Below, one piece after another: positions 54,018-64,000 of a stretch of DNA of 64,000 bases. This DNA comes from Prostheceraeus crozeri. Its lineage: Eukaryota; Platyhelminthes; Polycladida; Euryleptidae. The stretch covers positions 208,501-272,500 of the forward strand of contig CAJQUW010006857.1 in NCBI GenBank assembly GCA_907163375.1, read 5' to 3'. A program made the translations under genes and the position numbers. Numbering within the stretch: position 1 is the first letter of the stretch; every line of letters begins with the position of its first letter. The notes beneath the pieces are model-generated. The model was not told the DNA's origin. It did no database searches and saw nothing but the letters and a program-made list of their open reading frames with translations.

Positions 54018-54551
54018 AAAGAAATATTTTTCCCCTAGACTTATTTTAAATATGAATTAGAGGGTTCTTAACCTGGTTTAGACATGAAAATGATTAAAAA
54101 TTCATAAATTTAGGGATAATTGGGGTTATTTTAACTACTCCTAAAATTATCAATTTTTCTGATGCTGTGTCCTGGAACGGTCATGATTTGAGCAAGAAAA
54201 AAATCATAATCACAAATTTGAGATTCTTAACTTATCTGATGCTGTGTCCTGGAACGGTCATGATTTGAGCAAGAAAATAATTATAATTCTCAAATTTGAG
54301 ATTCTTAACTTTTATGATTTTCGGTGTCCTGGAACGGTCATGATTTTCGAGATAAAAAAATTATAATTCTCAAATTTGAGATTTTGAAAAAATTTGAAAA
54401 ATTAGGTATTTTTAAAAGAACGCCTAAATTTATGAATTTAGGTCTTCATAACCTGAAAATGACCAAAATTCTTAAATTTAGTCGTTCTTTTAAATACAAA
54501 AAAATTTGACAATTTTGTGTTCTGTCCTGGAACGATCTTCTTCCCTATACT
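54018..54551 (-). repeat. Right terminal inverted repeat of element C
   Basis: Ends ...GATCTTCTTCCCTATACT at 54551. It carries the same iterated GGTGTCCTGGAACGGTC motif. It is nearly identical to the right-hand terminal repeat of B at 55640-56283. Confidence 0.9.
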
Positions 54552-54557
54552 AAGAAT
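54552..54557. repeat. Target-site duplication AAGAAT, right of element C
   Basis: Perfect partner of 32600-32605. Element B subterminal sequence resumes here. Confidence 0.93.
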
Positions 54558-54820
54558 TGGCGTGTAGCAGCTGCTAAAATTGTGACAGCTGATGGGGGTG
54601 AGGCAAATCACAGACAATGGTGCATAATGCGGGTTGTGAAATCTCATTCACACTATAAGAACGAAAGAACAAATACAATCTAAACACAATAGACATATGA
54701 GAGAGAGAGAGATAGAGAGGATAAATGAATAAATGAATGTGCATTTCTATTCATTTTGGTTTCCATAACAATCATTCATGCGACATTATTTTGAATGGAA
54801 AAATACACCGACTGTCGAAC

Positions 54821-54901
54821 CATGTCGGCGCTTTCATCGACAACTATGTCGGCGCTTTTATCGACAACCATGTCGGCACTTTTATCGACAGCCATGTCGA
54901 C
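54821..54901. repeat. 24-bp minisatellite
   Basis: Three full units and one partial unit of catgtcggcRcttttatcga (plus caac). It happens to be open on the plus strand, giving VGAFIDNH-type octapeptides, but no gene is supported. Confidence 0.85.
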
Positions 54902-55080
54902 AAACATTCTGACACATTTTCTGACACTTTTTCTGGCTCCCAGAACGGTTTTAGTGTAAATTTCCATTAGCGTTCAAGGTCATTCTATTAAAAGCATACG
55001 GGAATTATTCTCATTGAAGACAAACAATTGTTTTAAAGAATGCATGTCATTGTGAATACAATATTCCTGTAACAGACAGG

Positions 55081-55083
<3 letters not shown>

Positions 55084-55145
<62 letters not shown>
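55084..55145. repeat. (GA)n microsatellite
   Basis: About 31 uninterrupted GA units, in the subterminal part of element B. Confidence 0.97.
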
Positions 55146-55148
<3 letters not shown>

Positions 55149-55369
55149 CCCGCTGCTCCGTAGAAGTTATAATTGTGTTGTCCAACCAAACAATGTCATG
55201 TCATGATATACATATCATATAACACGGATCAACAAAGACAATGAATAGACATCAGATCACTCAGTCAATTAGCATCATCATGAGAACAATTGTCAAGTGC
55301 GATTGTCAGTTATGTCAATGAGTAAGAAGAAAGAGATCTCATCACGAGCAATTTCAATACCATGTGTTA

Positions 55370-55633
55370 CATTCTTAACTTTAGACCATCTCTTTCTTAT
55401 TTTTTTATTATGCTCTAATCTTAATAATGATTGAGATTCCTCAACTTTCATATAACGCACTCTATCTTTGTGTTTTTCGATGTTCATCTTTTCGATGGTC
55501 AATTCAGTTATTTTTAATTGAGATAACGAAGGATATATTCTTGCGGTTTCATCCATTTTCGTCGTTGCCGTCCCCGTCGAGGTTCCTTCCATTTTCGTCC
55601 CCGTTGAGGTTTCTCCATTTTTGAGGTTTCCAT
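55370..55633 (-). pseudogene. Fragment of the membrane-protein gene at the B end
   Basis: Reads LKITELTIEKMNIEKHKDRV and RKRWSKVKNVT, the start of the gene at 24206-24934, without its membrane segments. An additional Arg/Lys-rich insertion lies near its N-terminus compared with C. Confidence 0.75.
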
Positions 55634-55639
55634 TTTTAA

Positions 55640-56283
55640 AGAAATATTTTTCCCTTAGACTTATTTTAAATATGAATTAGAGGGTTCTTAACCTGATTTG
55701 GACATAAAAATGATTAAAAATTCATAAATTTAGGGATAATTGGGGTTATTTTAACTACTTCTAAAATTACCAATTTTTCTGATGCTGTGTCCTGGAACGG
55801 TCATGATTTGAGCAAGAAAAAAATCATAATCACAAATTTGAGATTCTTAACTTATCTGATGTTGTGTCCAGGAACGGTCATGATTTCAGCAAGAAAATAA
55901 TTATAATTCTCAAATTTGAGATTCTTAACTTTTATGATTTTCGGTGTCCTGGAACGGTCATGATTTTCGAGATAAAAAAATTATAATTCTCAAATTTGAG
56001 ATTTTGAAAAAATTTGAAAAATTAGGTATTTTTAAAAGAACGCCTAAATTTATGAATTTAGGTCTTCATAACCTGAAAATGACCAAAATTCTTAAATTTA
56101 GTCGTTCTTTTAAATACGAAAAAATTTGAGAATTTGGGTATTTTTAGAAACGCCTAAATTTAAGAATTTTGGTCTTCATAACCTGAAAAAATGACCAAAA
56201 TTCTTAAATTTAGTCGTCCTTTTAAATACGAAAAAATTTGAGAATTTTGTGTTCTGTCCTGGAACGATCTTCTTCCGTATACT
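55640..56283 (-). repeat. Terminal repeat of element B (right side)
   Basis: Nearly identical to 54018-54551 but longer, because one internal unit of about 110-120 bp (caacctgaaa...cttaaatttagtcg type) is duplicated at about 56120-56240. It ends TCTTCCGTATACT. The next six bases are TCGTAC, but no partner end exists to test a duplication. Confidence 0.85.
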
Positions 56284-57956
56284 TCGTACTGCCGAGGCCT
56301 CAAGACGACCGAGGTTGTAGGGATCATTGAATATGCTTCAAAAAGCTAGGCATGATTATTATTGTAGTGAATGCGTGCTATGATTCATGTACGTACATGT
56401 AAGAGCATTTGGAAGTTTCTGTCTACATACATAGTGGTTTTTGATTCAGTAGACGGCAACAATTACGATGATTGCCGGCTTTGTGATAGCATCAATGAAA
56501 TAATACCTCATAGCATTCACTTCAATAGCAATTGAAAGCTAATCATAAAGTTATCTACCTATAATAGAGATGGCACAACAGTGAGATGAGCAGCATTCTG
56601 CTGAAATGCAGCAATTCTCGTTAGAGATATGGTGTTATGAGTATGCGACAAGTCGACAAGCCAATTAGCTAATAAAACAGCACATGCCGACTGCATGGAA
56701 GCGGTTTCATAGATCGGTCCGATATCTGGGATTCTTAAAACTCATACATCGAGACGCAATGTCAGTTTGACAGAAAAATTTGGCGACAATTCGGCTACAC
56801 CCACAGAGTTAGATTGTTTAACCTATCACTATGCTAGAAGTGCAAATTGATTCAAACCAATGGCACATGGAGGAACTTATTAATTGGGCAAAACTAAATT
56901 TTCTATGCCTTTCCGAGATGGGAAAAATATCGTGCGCCACTTGCGGATTGCTGTGAATTCGTTCAAAGTGCTTTGATCGCTACGATTCCTTCAGATTCGA
57001 AGAATTCAGAACATTGCGCAAAAAGTTTCTCGATAATGTTGGGCCCTCCGATCATTACTAAAGAAGTTAGTAGCCCACGAAAAAACGTTCACAAACCTCT
57101 CTGTAGAACTTGACATCGACTGTGTCTTTTGGCTGTGTGATCCGGTTGATAACAGTCACTGAAGCTTCCCACAATTTGGCGTATTTAATGTTGAGTTGGC
57201 TGCTTATTGTTCAATTGCTATGGTATTACGTCAGCAGATTGTGCCATTTTATTAACTTTACATGTTCCAATACCTCCTTTCTAGTCAAACAGTAGAAGAG
57301 ACGACCTGTCTAATTCAGTGGTTGCACCACTATCGATTGAACTCGCGCCTCGCGCTCGTGGTGTGAAATTTAATTGCTGCCTTGATTGCTATCAGTAGAT
57401 AATTGGAATCTGGTAATTGATTGGGGAAATATTTCGATGGCTGCTTTACTTGCAATGCTATCGATCACGTTCACCATCGTGAGACAAACATTGCACCTTC
57501 AGTGATTTATTTATATGCAAGGAAAACATCAGTCACAGACTGATCACTGTCTGGATTCTGATCAGCAGCTATTCAGTGCTCAACCTTGGCATCTCTATAT
57601 TTTAATGCTTTTCTCATGGCTGTTATTTAACTATGTATTGTGTTCTGTTATCAGACACATGTATTCACTTGTTTCAATAATTGGTTATGAACATGGCATG
57701 AACTTCAGTAAAGCCATTTATCAATACCTGCATTCAATCAAGAATGTAGTTACATATGCATGGATCTACACTGTAAATCGCCGAATACAAAAATTACATG
57801 CAAACACATAAGTAGTAAGCACATTCTAGACGCAAGGATAAAATGTGAAATGCTGACTCAGCCCCCACCCCCACCCCACCCCAACCCTTTGGAAGGAAGG
57901 TGAGGGAGTTCGTCAAGGATGTGCTGGGAGGAATGGGTCCGTGAGGAGGAAACGGG

Positions 57957-58412
57957 TCCCCCACCCCCATCCCCATCCCCTCCTGTCACACTTCCACCTT
58001 TGGTTGTAGAGATGGTAGAAAGTCGTGCCATAGCTCATTTGAAAGCTGAGAATGAGAAAAAGGCAGTGAAAAGCTCAGTTTGGACTCATTTTCTTGGGTT
58101 TAGGGAGGAAAATGGCAGGAAACTGTCAGAGTTGGAAAAAGTCAGGTTTTGGAGGTTTTGGGATGAGAAAAGTCGTTTTTCGGGCAGAAGGAGTGCTTGG
58201 ATGGGAAAATAGAGTCGAAATTCGGACGTTTTGGTCAAAGTTGGGTCTAGGAACGTCTTCCTAACTCAATCGGAGAGAAAAAGTTCTGACCCCCACCCCC
58301 CCTTGACACCCCCACCCCCTCCTGTCACACTTCCACCTTTGGTTGTAGAGATGTTAGAAAGTCGTGCAATAGCTCGTTTGAAAGCTAAGAGTGAGACAAA
58401 TTCAGTGGAAAA
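57957..58412. repeat. Pair of diverged direct repeats, period about 340 bp
   Basis: The segment cctcctgtcacacttccacc followed by tttggttgtagagatg and gaaagtcgtgc occurs at about 57975-58072 and again at 58314-58412. Each is preceded by a C-rich ccccaccccc leader. The tails between are less similar. A C-rich leader recurs alone near 58596. Confidence 0.85.
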
Positions 58413-59041
58413 CATGGCTTGTTCGTATCTGCCTTCGTTTAGATGTGATGCGTCATTTAAGATTTTGGGACATTGGCGAAAAACGACAGAGTTAGAATGT
58501 TTATGAAAATCGCTCTAGCGGGTGAAGCAAGCGTCGGACGGGCAAACAGAGACCAGATTTGGAATCAGCGTCAAATTTGAGACAAATGATGTTTTGACCC
58601 CCACCCCCTCTTATCGATTGCATATTCACAGGGTATATAAGAATGGGATCGGGAGAGGAATTTCACTAAGTTGAGAAACTGACTACAGGTAAGTCGTTTC
58701 TCTTGAGTTCCGATATCGGACTTCTGACTTTCCATTGCTGATATCAGCTAAGGTGTCAGACTTATAGGTTAGTCAGTATAGCATGACTGACCATTTGATG
58801 ATAGTAGGCCGAAATCTTCAAACGGCTATAACTTTGCTTCTACAAGTCCTTTAGACTTGATTCAAAAAACATTCGACAGCTCTTGCTGTGCTGTAGGTGA
58901 CAGACTACTTATAAACGTTTTATGAGTATTACTAAAATACTGAAATATTTAAATTCATATTTAATGATAATAATTAAAATTTTTGAATAAAAAGCAGTCG
59001 TTTATTAGTCTCTGTGACTTGGGTCGTTTCCTCTTGTAAAT

Positions 59042-59419
59042 AACTCCACCGGTTTTCATGTCTGAGCCACATATGGACTAAGCAGCTTTTCACTGAAAAC
59101 GAGCAAGACACGGAGTTTTGCTGTAATATTCCACTGACAGGTTGTTCCTTCGGGACGGCGGACGATGCCGTAGTGATAAGTGTGGCAAGGGAGTGTGTCA
59201 TAGTTTAGACCGAAACCGCTGGGGCAACTCATGTCTCATGTTGGGCATTTGACACAGTTCTCAACGTAGCACTTTGAACGCCAATCGGTTGAGTCTTAGC
59301 TATCTTGTCATGGGTGGCCTCTAAACATCTCCATTGCAAAACGCTGGTGAATCACGGCTTGCTATCAAGCTGATCAAAGTCTGTCCACCTCTTACCAACT
59401 CCACCGGTTTTCATGTCTG
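59042..59419. repeat. Dispersed short direct repeat
   Basis: A 23-base match beginning aactccaccggttttcatgt occurs at 59042-59064 and 59397-59419. The surroundings share little else. Confidence 0.6.
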
Positions 59420-59683
59420 GCGATCAAGTCATGGACGGTACACGATTTTCGGTGTGATACTTCCTGTGGGTGATTTCGAGACAGCGGTGAAGTCCGTAGC
59501 TGCACGGGACGTGGGCAATGGTAATCCTTGTGAAACCTCTCTGCGTCATGTTTGCAATTTTTCGTCTCCGTGATAGAGACAAGCAGAACTGATGAATGGA
59601 ATGAAGGGAGGACATTCATGCGCCACACGCAACACATCACAGACTTCTCTCTTTGCTAGTGAACAAGCTCTTGTCAGTGTCGT

Positions 59684-60775
59684 CAGAAACTTTATCATGT
59701 CGTACAAAAGTTTTATTGCAACACAGGTTGATGTATAGTTAGAAAGTTTGATCATCAACGGTTTATTCATAAGTCTAGTCAGAAACTGTATCATGGTTTG
59801 CAAAAGTTTTATTTCAACACAGGTTGATGTATAGTTAGAAAGTTTGATCATGACGTTTATTCGTAAGTCTAGTCAGAAAGTGTATCATGGTTTGTAAAAG
59901 CAAAGTCTAGTATAGTCAAATATTTTTACTGTAACACAGGTTGATGATGTATAGTTAGTCAAGTTTGATCATCAACGTTGTATTCGTAAGTCTAGTCAGA
60001 AACTTTATCATGTTGTACAAAGGTTTTATTGCAACACATGTTTGTGAAAATAAAATTTGATCATTGAAGTTTTGCGAAACACAAGTGTCATGAAATGCAA
60101 GCGTTAGTGTAGTCAACTAGTATTACTGCGACACATGTTTGTGAAAATAAAGTTTGATCATTGACGTTTTTTATTCGTAAGTCTAGTCAGAAACTGTAAC
60201 ATGGTTTGTAAAAGCAAAGTTAGTGTAGTCAAGTAGTTTTACTGTGACACACGTTTGTAAAAGTAAAGTTTGATCATTGAAGTTGTATTCGTGTCATGTT
60301 TTGTAAAAAGTTTTACTGCTACACAGGTTGATGTACAGTTAGAAAGTTTGATCATGACGTTTATTCGTAAGTCTAGTCAGAAACTTCATCATGTTGTACA
60401 AAGGTTTTACTGCAGCACAGGTTGATGTATAGTTAGAAAATTTGATCATTGAAGTTGTATTCGTAAGTCTAATCAGAAAGTGTATCATGGTTTGCAAAGT
60501 TAGTGTAGTCAAGTAGTTTTACTGTGACACACGTTTGTAAAAGTAAAGTTTGATCATTGACGTTGTATTCGTAAGTCTAGTCAGAAACTTTATCATGGTT
60601 TGCAAAAGTTTTTATTGCAACACAGGTTGATGTATAGTTAGAAAAGTTTGATCATGATGTTTTATGAAACACATATGTCATGAAATGCAAGTGTTAGTGT
60701 AGTCAAATAATTTTACTACGACACACGTTTGTGAAAATAATGTTTGATCATTGACGTTGTATGACTGACCGAACT
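59684..60775. repeat. Minisatellite array, period roughly 90-100 bp
   Basis: About ten degenerate units. Each contains gtaagtctagtcagaaact, atcatg(g/t)tttg, ttttactgcaacacaggttg, atgtatagttagaaagtttg and atcatgacg. Some units are shorter or carry an alternative acacgtttgtgaaaataaag block, suggesting a higher-order arrangement of two unit types. Confidence 0.9.
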
Positions 60776-61339
60776 CATCACAGCATTAGAAAGTTTTAGA
60801 AGGTTTTACTGCACAGTGTAGATTGTCTTGTAACTTACTTTCACAGTGTTAGAAAGTTTTATGGGAGACAGTTGCCAACTGTTTCCCTATTAGAAAATTC
60901 AAACTTCATGACTGTTAGATTCGCTTCATCAGGTTTACTAAAAGCAGTTTTCTACTGCAATGAGAGTTTAGAATGTTATATGAAAACAGTGTTCGCCACA
61001 GCACTAGAAAGTTTTTATCCTTAGTTGAGATCCGGACTGCAGTGTGTAAAATTTTTTATGTGACAGTCTTTTCACAAACGGTGAAGTGTAAATTCAGAGT
61101 GAATACATCTGTTAGGTAGTCATTAACTTTGGATGTGAAGAAAAGCGAATCTGTGTACAGAATGAATTGAATATTAGACAACGCATGCAAGTTTTTGACG
61201 ACTTGAGTGGTTGAAACCAAGTCTAAGTTTAACATGTTGGATATAAAAGTGAGATGGATAGGAATAAGTGTTGAATGTTTTATAAAACCAGATGTTGTCA
61301 CACACGTTGAGTGTGATTCCATGACATTGAATCGCCTGG

Positions 61340-61445
61340 GTTGTAAAGTCCATCATCCAAGGCTAGGCTCCTCTATGGTTGGATTTAGGGTTTTATATCA
61401 CATTTGTTAACCGTTCGTGTAGAATAGGTGAAGCACATGTTCGCT
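61340..61445. repeat. Hairpin-like dispersed repeat, copy 1
   Basis: Contains taaagtccatcatccaagg, an inner stem, then ggatttaggg and tgtagaataggtgaagcaca. It matches 63448-63560, with intermediate similarity to the hairpin at 63893-63968. Confidence 0.65.
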
Positions 61446-62204
61446 TAAATGCAAATGTTGAAATAAGTTTGTAAGAAGTCTTTGACAGGTTGTTGTGAAA
61501 CTTAGCGAACGTTGAAAAAAGTTTTATGAAATGTTTCTTCAGTCACACTCGTTAGCGTACCAGCTTTACTAAATGTGTTGTTTGCCTTTATCAAATTGAA
61601 TGTGTGTGTTTTGTAAATAAAGACAGCGTGTTTGCACTCTGCATCGACAGCATACAAGTATAGACATAACAACTTGTTGTTAGTCGAATGCATATGAGAT
61701 AGGAAACATTATGTGTGAGATAAAAATCAACCTGCTAGATGAAGTGAAACACAAAAGTGTCACAACTAGTTTACGGGAAATAAAGGAGAACTGTGACAAC
61801 GTTTACACTCATCATAGACAGATGAACATACAAATCTGACATTCAAATGAAAGTCGTAAACATGAACTGCGGTGTAAGAAACTTTATGTCAACAAACTTT
61901 ATGTTGATAAAACTTTCATAGATTGCAGGCGTGTTGAAAGCTGATATAAAGACCTGTAGAAACGCATAAGTCTTAGTTCAATGACTCGACCCTTGAACTC
62001 ACACAATGAATACGTCTGTGTAGAAAACTCATTTGTAGGAAACAGCATTTTCTGTGTGAATGCAGACGATGTAAACATGACATTTAACATGGCTTGCAAT
62101 AGTCAACATGCTGCCATTCAAAATGTTTATCATGAAACCTATCAGTGAAAAGCCCCTCCTGTGCCCACAAAGAATCATAAGTGCTCTCTGACGCCTGTTT
62201 GTCT

Positions 62205-62314
62205 CGCTAGCCCCTCAGCAGATAGAGTAGAACACAAAGATGAATGACAGCGCAGCAGGTGGGCAATCGTCTGTCGCGCTAGCCCCTCAGCAGATAGAGT
62301 AGAACACAAAGATG
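62205..62314. repeat. Two identical 38-bp direct repeats
   Basis: cgctagcccctcagcagata and the following 18 bases are identical at 62205-62242 and 62277-62314, period 72 bp. Confidence 0.9.
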
Positions 62315-62667
62315 TACGCGCTCTCTCTCTGGCGCCCGTCTGCCACATGAAACAGAGATGTATCGCATCTGTCCCACGAGCAAGGATGCAGGAACGTATC
62401 GCCATCTCCGACCTCCCACCTAGCTGATTCCCACACAGCTCATTGCTATCGCGTCGAAGAGATTATCGTGGGTGGCTGAAAGGATTCTCACGTTGACAAT
62501 TCGTTACTGTACACTCCGCGCGCGCGCAAGTCACCATTTGCTGTTAAAGCATGGACACTGTCGATTTGTTTCAATTCTTCAATGTCTTGCTAGCCAGTTA
62601 CAAAAATGTGTGAGAAATATAAGGGAGACGTTCACACTCATTCATCAATTACAAGTCGTTTGAAGCA

Positions 62668-62904
62668 ATGTCTTTCGATATCGCTTTCTTTGACATGAGT
62701 CGAACCCTTGAGCTCCGCTGTGGATGCAGGGTGAAGATGGGGAAAGTCTTTCTCCTGGCTGCTTTGCAGGCAGAGAAAGGCGAAGCAATTCGCTGCCCCG
62801 TCCATCTTATTCCACATGAGCTTGTGGAGAACCCTTTATTTAGGGATATGGCGCTAGAATATCTGGCGTTGATGAGAATTCAGCGTCCGGAATACTTCGA
62901 GTAA
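62668..62904 (+). CDS. Possible small protein, 78 residues
   Basis: An open frame in a less AT-rich patch, starting MSFDIAFFDMSRTLELR and containing CGCRVKMGKVFLLAALQ then RCPVHLIPHELVENPLF and ending RPEYFE. The CxC...CPxH arrangement could bind a metal, but no family is recognised. It could also be a chance frame in repeat-derived DNA. No exon boundaries are obvious. Confidence 0.25.
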   Translation: MSFDIAFFDMSRTLELRCGCRVKMGKVFLLAALQAEKGEAIRCPVHLIPHELVENPLFRDMALEYLALMRIQRPEYFE

Positions 62905-63447
62905 TCGAAGTATTCCATCGGTCCTTCCGAGGGCCCGGTCACCAATTCGTTGGAGGCCACCCTATTAACAAAGAAAAGTTACAGACTGTGCCACACACAA
63001 ACACTAGATTCAAGGATCTCTATCTTTCTTAGAAAATGGAGAAGCTCTTATTAAATTCATCTGATGAGAACTCAACTTCATGACAAGGTGTCCAACACAC
63101 ATCTTCAAAGGTCTAACTGCCATGAAATCATCATGTTTAAAGTTTTAAGGCCCCTATGATAAGTAGCAAGGATCTTTTACATGATGTAAAATATAAACGT
63201 GTGTAGAGAGAGGTTTTGACCTGAAGTCATGAATTTATTTCTTCACTAAACCCTCAAATGGAAAGAGTAAGGGTGGTGGAAGAATCATCAGAGCAACATG
63301 TTGTATAGTAATGCAGGCAATGACAGCCACGGTTGGACTTACAGATTTAGCGTTTTATATAACATACATCAATGATAACTGTTGTTGTAGAGTGTATACA
63401 TGCATTTACTAACTTAGCCATTGGTGAATGACACAGCTAAATTGCTA

Positions 63448-63560
63448 AAGTCCATCATCTAAGGGGTAGGGCTACCTACCGCTGGATTTAGGGACTTAGG
63501 GATTTGGATAATACAAATGAACGATCTCTTTTAGTGTAGAATACGTGATGCATATGTTCG
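63448..63560. repeat. Hairpin-like dispersed repeat, copy 2
   Basis: Contains taaagtccatcatctaagg, inner stem ggtag-ggc-tacctacc, then ggatttagggacttagggat and tgtagaatacgtgatgcata. Orientation is the same as copy 1. Confidence 0.65.
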
Positions 63561-63892
63561 CTTTATAAAATGACTTTGAAGGCAAGACTAATTCTCATGG
63601 TGAAAAGACAGATTTCATATCGTTGATGAGAGATAGTTACATGCTCATTACGTTATACACTTTACATTTGATGTGGTGAGCTGAAAGGTGATTGATACAT
63701 GTTCAATAGAAGAGTTGTATGTATCTTAGTGATTGGAATCATAAGTGTGTAAAGAGTTTGATGAAAAATATATAATAGTCAACGCAGGAAAGTTTCTTGT
63801 TATCCAAGCTAGGAATATATGAGCATCATTCATCAGTCAGTGTTGTATTTTAAAAGTCGTATGCTGACAGAGACATAAGTTTACTAAATTAT

Positions 63893-63968
63893 ACAGCAAA
63901 ACTCCTAAATCACTAAAACCATAGGATAGGTATCCTGTGTTAAGATTTAGGGATTTAGAGTTTTAGAA
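63893..63968. repeat. Hairpin related to the dispersed repeat
   Basis: Arms aaaactcctaaatc and gatttag-agtttt enclose an inner stem around ggataggtatcc. A further aaatcactaaatcc starts at the window edge. Confidence 0.6.
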
Positions 63969-64000
63969 GTACAAGTTACTTTGATAAATCACTAAGTCCA

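Larger units (their letters stand above)
32606..54551 (+). mobile_element. Polinton element C (fossil, with two LINE passengers)
   Basis: Inserted in B in the same orientation as A, with terminal inverted repeats and a perfect 6-bp duplication. Without the LINEs it would be about 14.6 kb. It holds the same gene order as A, except that a small gene replaces gene X. It is heavily broken, with dozens of breaks overall. Its two terminal repeats differ clearly more than those of A, so it is older, yet its body is nearly identical to B and shares much of B's decay. Confidence 0.93.
54552..56283 (-). mobile_element. Polinton element B, right end segment (fossil)
   Basis: Protease-side end of B beyond the insertion of C. 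It contains a decayed subterminal region with minisatellites (54552-55369), a fragment of the membrane-protein gene and the terminal repeat ending at about 56283. The first part resembles the subterminal region of C (for example caatggt...atgcggg near 54617, compare 33450-33470 in reverse). Confidence 0.8.
56284..64000. other. Host-like flank rich in tandem repeats, no clear gene
   Basis: 56284-57830 is unique-looking non-coding DNA with only short frames. 57830-58620 holds two diverged direct repeats with C-rich leaders. 59000-59680 has short dispersed repeats. 59684-60775 is a minisatellite array. 60776-62200 is AT-rich non-coding DNA with fading copies of the tagaaagttt motif. 62205-62314 is a short duplication. 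62668-62904 is a possible small gene. 62905-64000 carries hairpin-like repeats. No tRNA, rRNA or conserved exon seen. Confidence 0.5.

Noticed and set aside
54737-54970. Plus-strand frame with octapeptide repeats as a gene
   Set aside because: It is open only because the 24-bp minisatellite is a multiple of three; no start context, domain or homologue in A or C.
56284-56289. TCGTAC as a target duplication of element B
   Set aside because: The left end of B is missing, so no partner can be shown.
57794-58506. C-rich short frames (PPPSPSPP-type) as proline-rich proteins
   Set aside because: They arise from the C-rich leaders of a direct repeat and are not conserved between the two copies.
59684-60775. 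tRNA or snoRNA gene array
   Set aside because: No cloverleaf, A/B box or C/D box pattern is visible in the unit; it reads as a simple minisatellite.

Overview
The window looks like a stretch of metazoan (probably aquatic invertebrate) nuclear DNA that has become an insertion sink for Polinton/Maverick-type elements of the adintovirus-like kind. No host exon could be identified. Evidence for a eukaryotic host is the pair of APE-type LINEs, the microsatellites and minisatellites, and the long non-coding flanks. The exact taxon cannot be read from the sequence.

Layout. 1-4857 is host-like flank without a recognisable gene. The core is three related Polinton copies, nested. Element B is the oldest frame. 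It lies in reverse orientation and is now in three segments (4858-9057, 27032-32605, 54552-56283). Its left end is missing and its right terminal repeat ends near 56283. Element A (9058-27031, about 18.0 kb) sits inside B, with nearly identical 583-bp terminal inverted repeats and a perfect 6-bp target duplication CTTCTT. Element C (32606-54551, about 21.9 kb with its own passengers) sits inside B near the B protease, with more diverged terminal repeats and a perfect 6-bp duplication AAGAAT. C carries two LINE insertions: LINE-1 (42500-46074) in its polymerase gene and LINE-2 (47745-51484) in its ATPase gene. 56284-64000 is host-like flank rich in tandem repeats.

Gene set of the Polintons, best seen in A from left to right: adenain-type protease (+); a phospholipase A2 domain fused to a DDE integrase (-); a small Gly/Ala-rich hydrophobic protein (-); a major capsid candidate (-); an amphipathic virion-like protein (-); a coiled-coil fibre (-); a variable gene (+); protein-primed family B DNA polymerase with zinc fingers and an HNH-type insert (+); A32-like packaging ATPase (-); a penton-type minor capsid candidate (-); a coiled-coil protein (-); a membrane protein (-). 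Replication (polymerase), integration (integrase), packaging (ATPase, protease) and a capsid module are all recognisable. All three copies are fossils. A is the youngest and best preserved, with roughly half a dozen breaks; B and C are heavily decayed.

Most noteworthy: (1) small palindromic double-hairpin inserts scattered through A, several lying in frame inside coding regions and encoding a recurring TEGSRA-like peptide, but absent from the matching sites of B and C. They resemble Rickettsia palindromic elements and mitochondrial double-hairpin elements. (2) The PLA2-integrase fusion, conserved in layout in all three copies. (3) An A-tract immediately before nearly every Polinton start codon (TAAAAATG-like), recalling poxvirus late promoters. 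(4) B and C bodies are nearly identical and share decay, although C has its own target duplication and diverged ends, which suggests trans-mobilisation or gene conversion. Together they form a giant inverted repeat that could feed small-RNA pathways.
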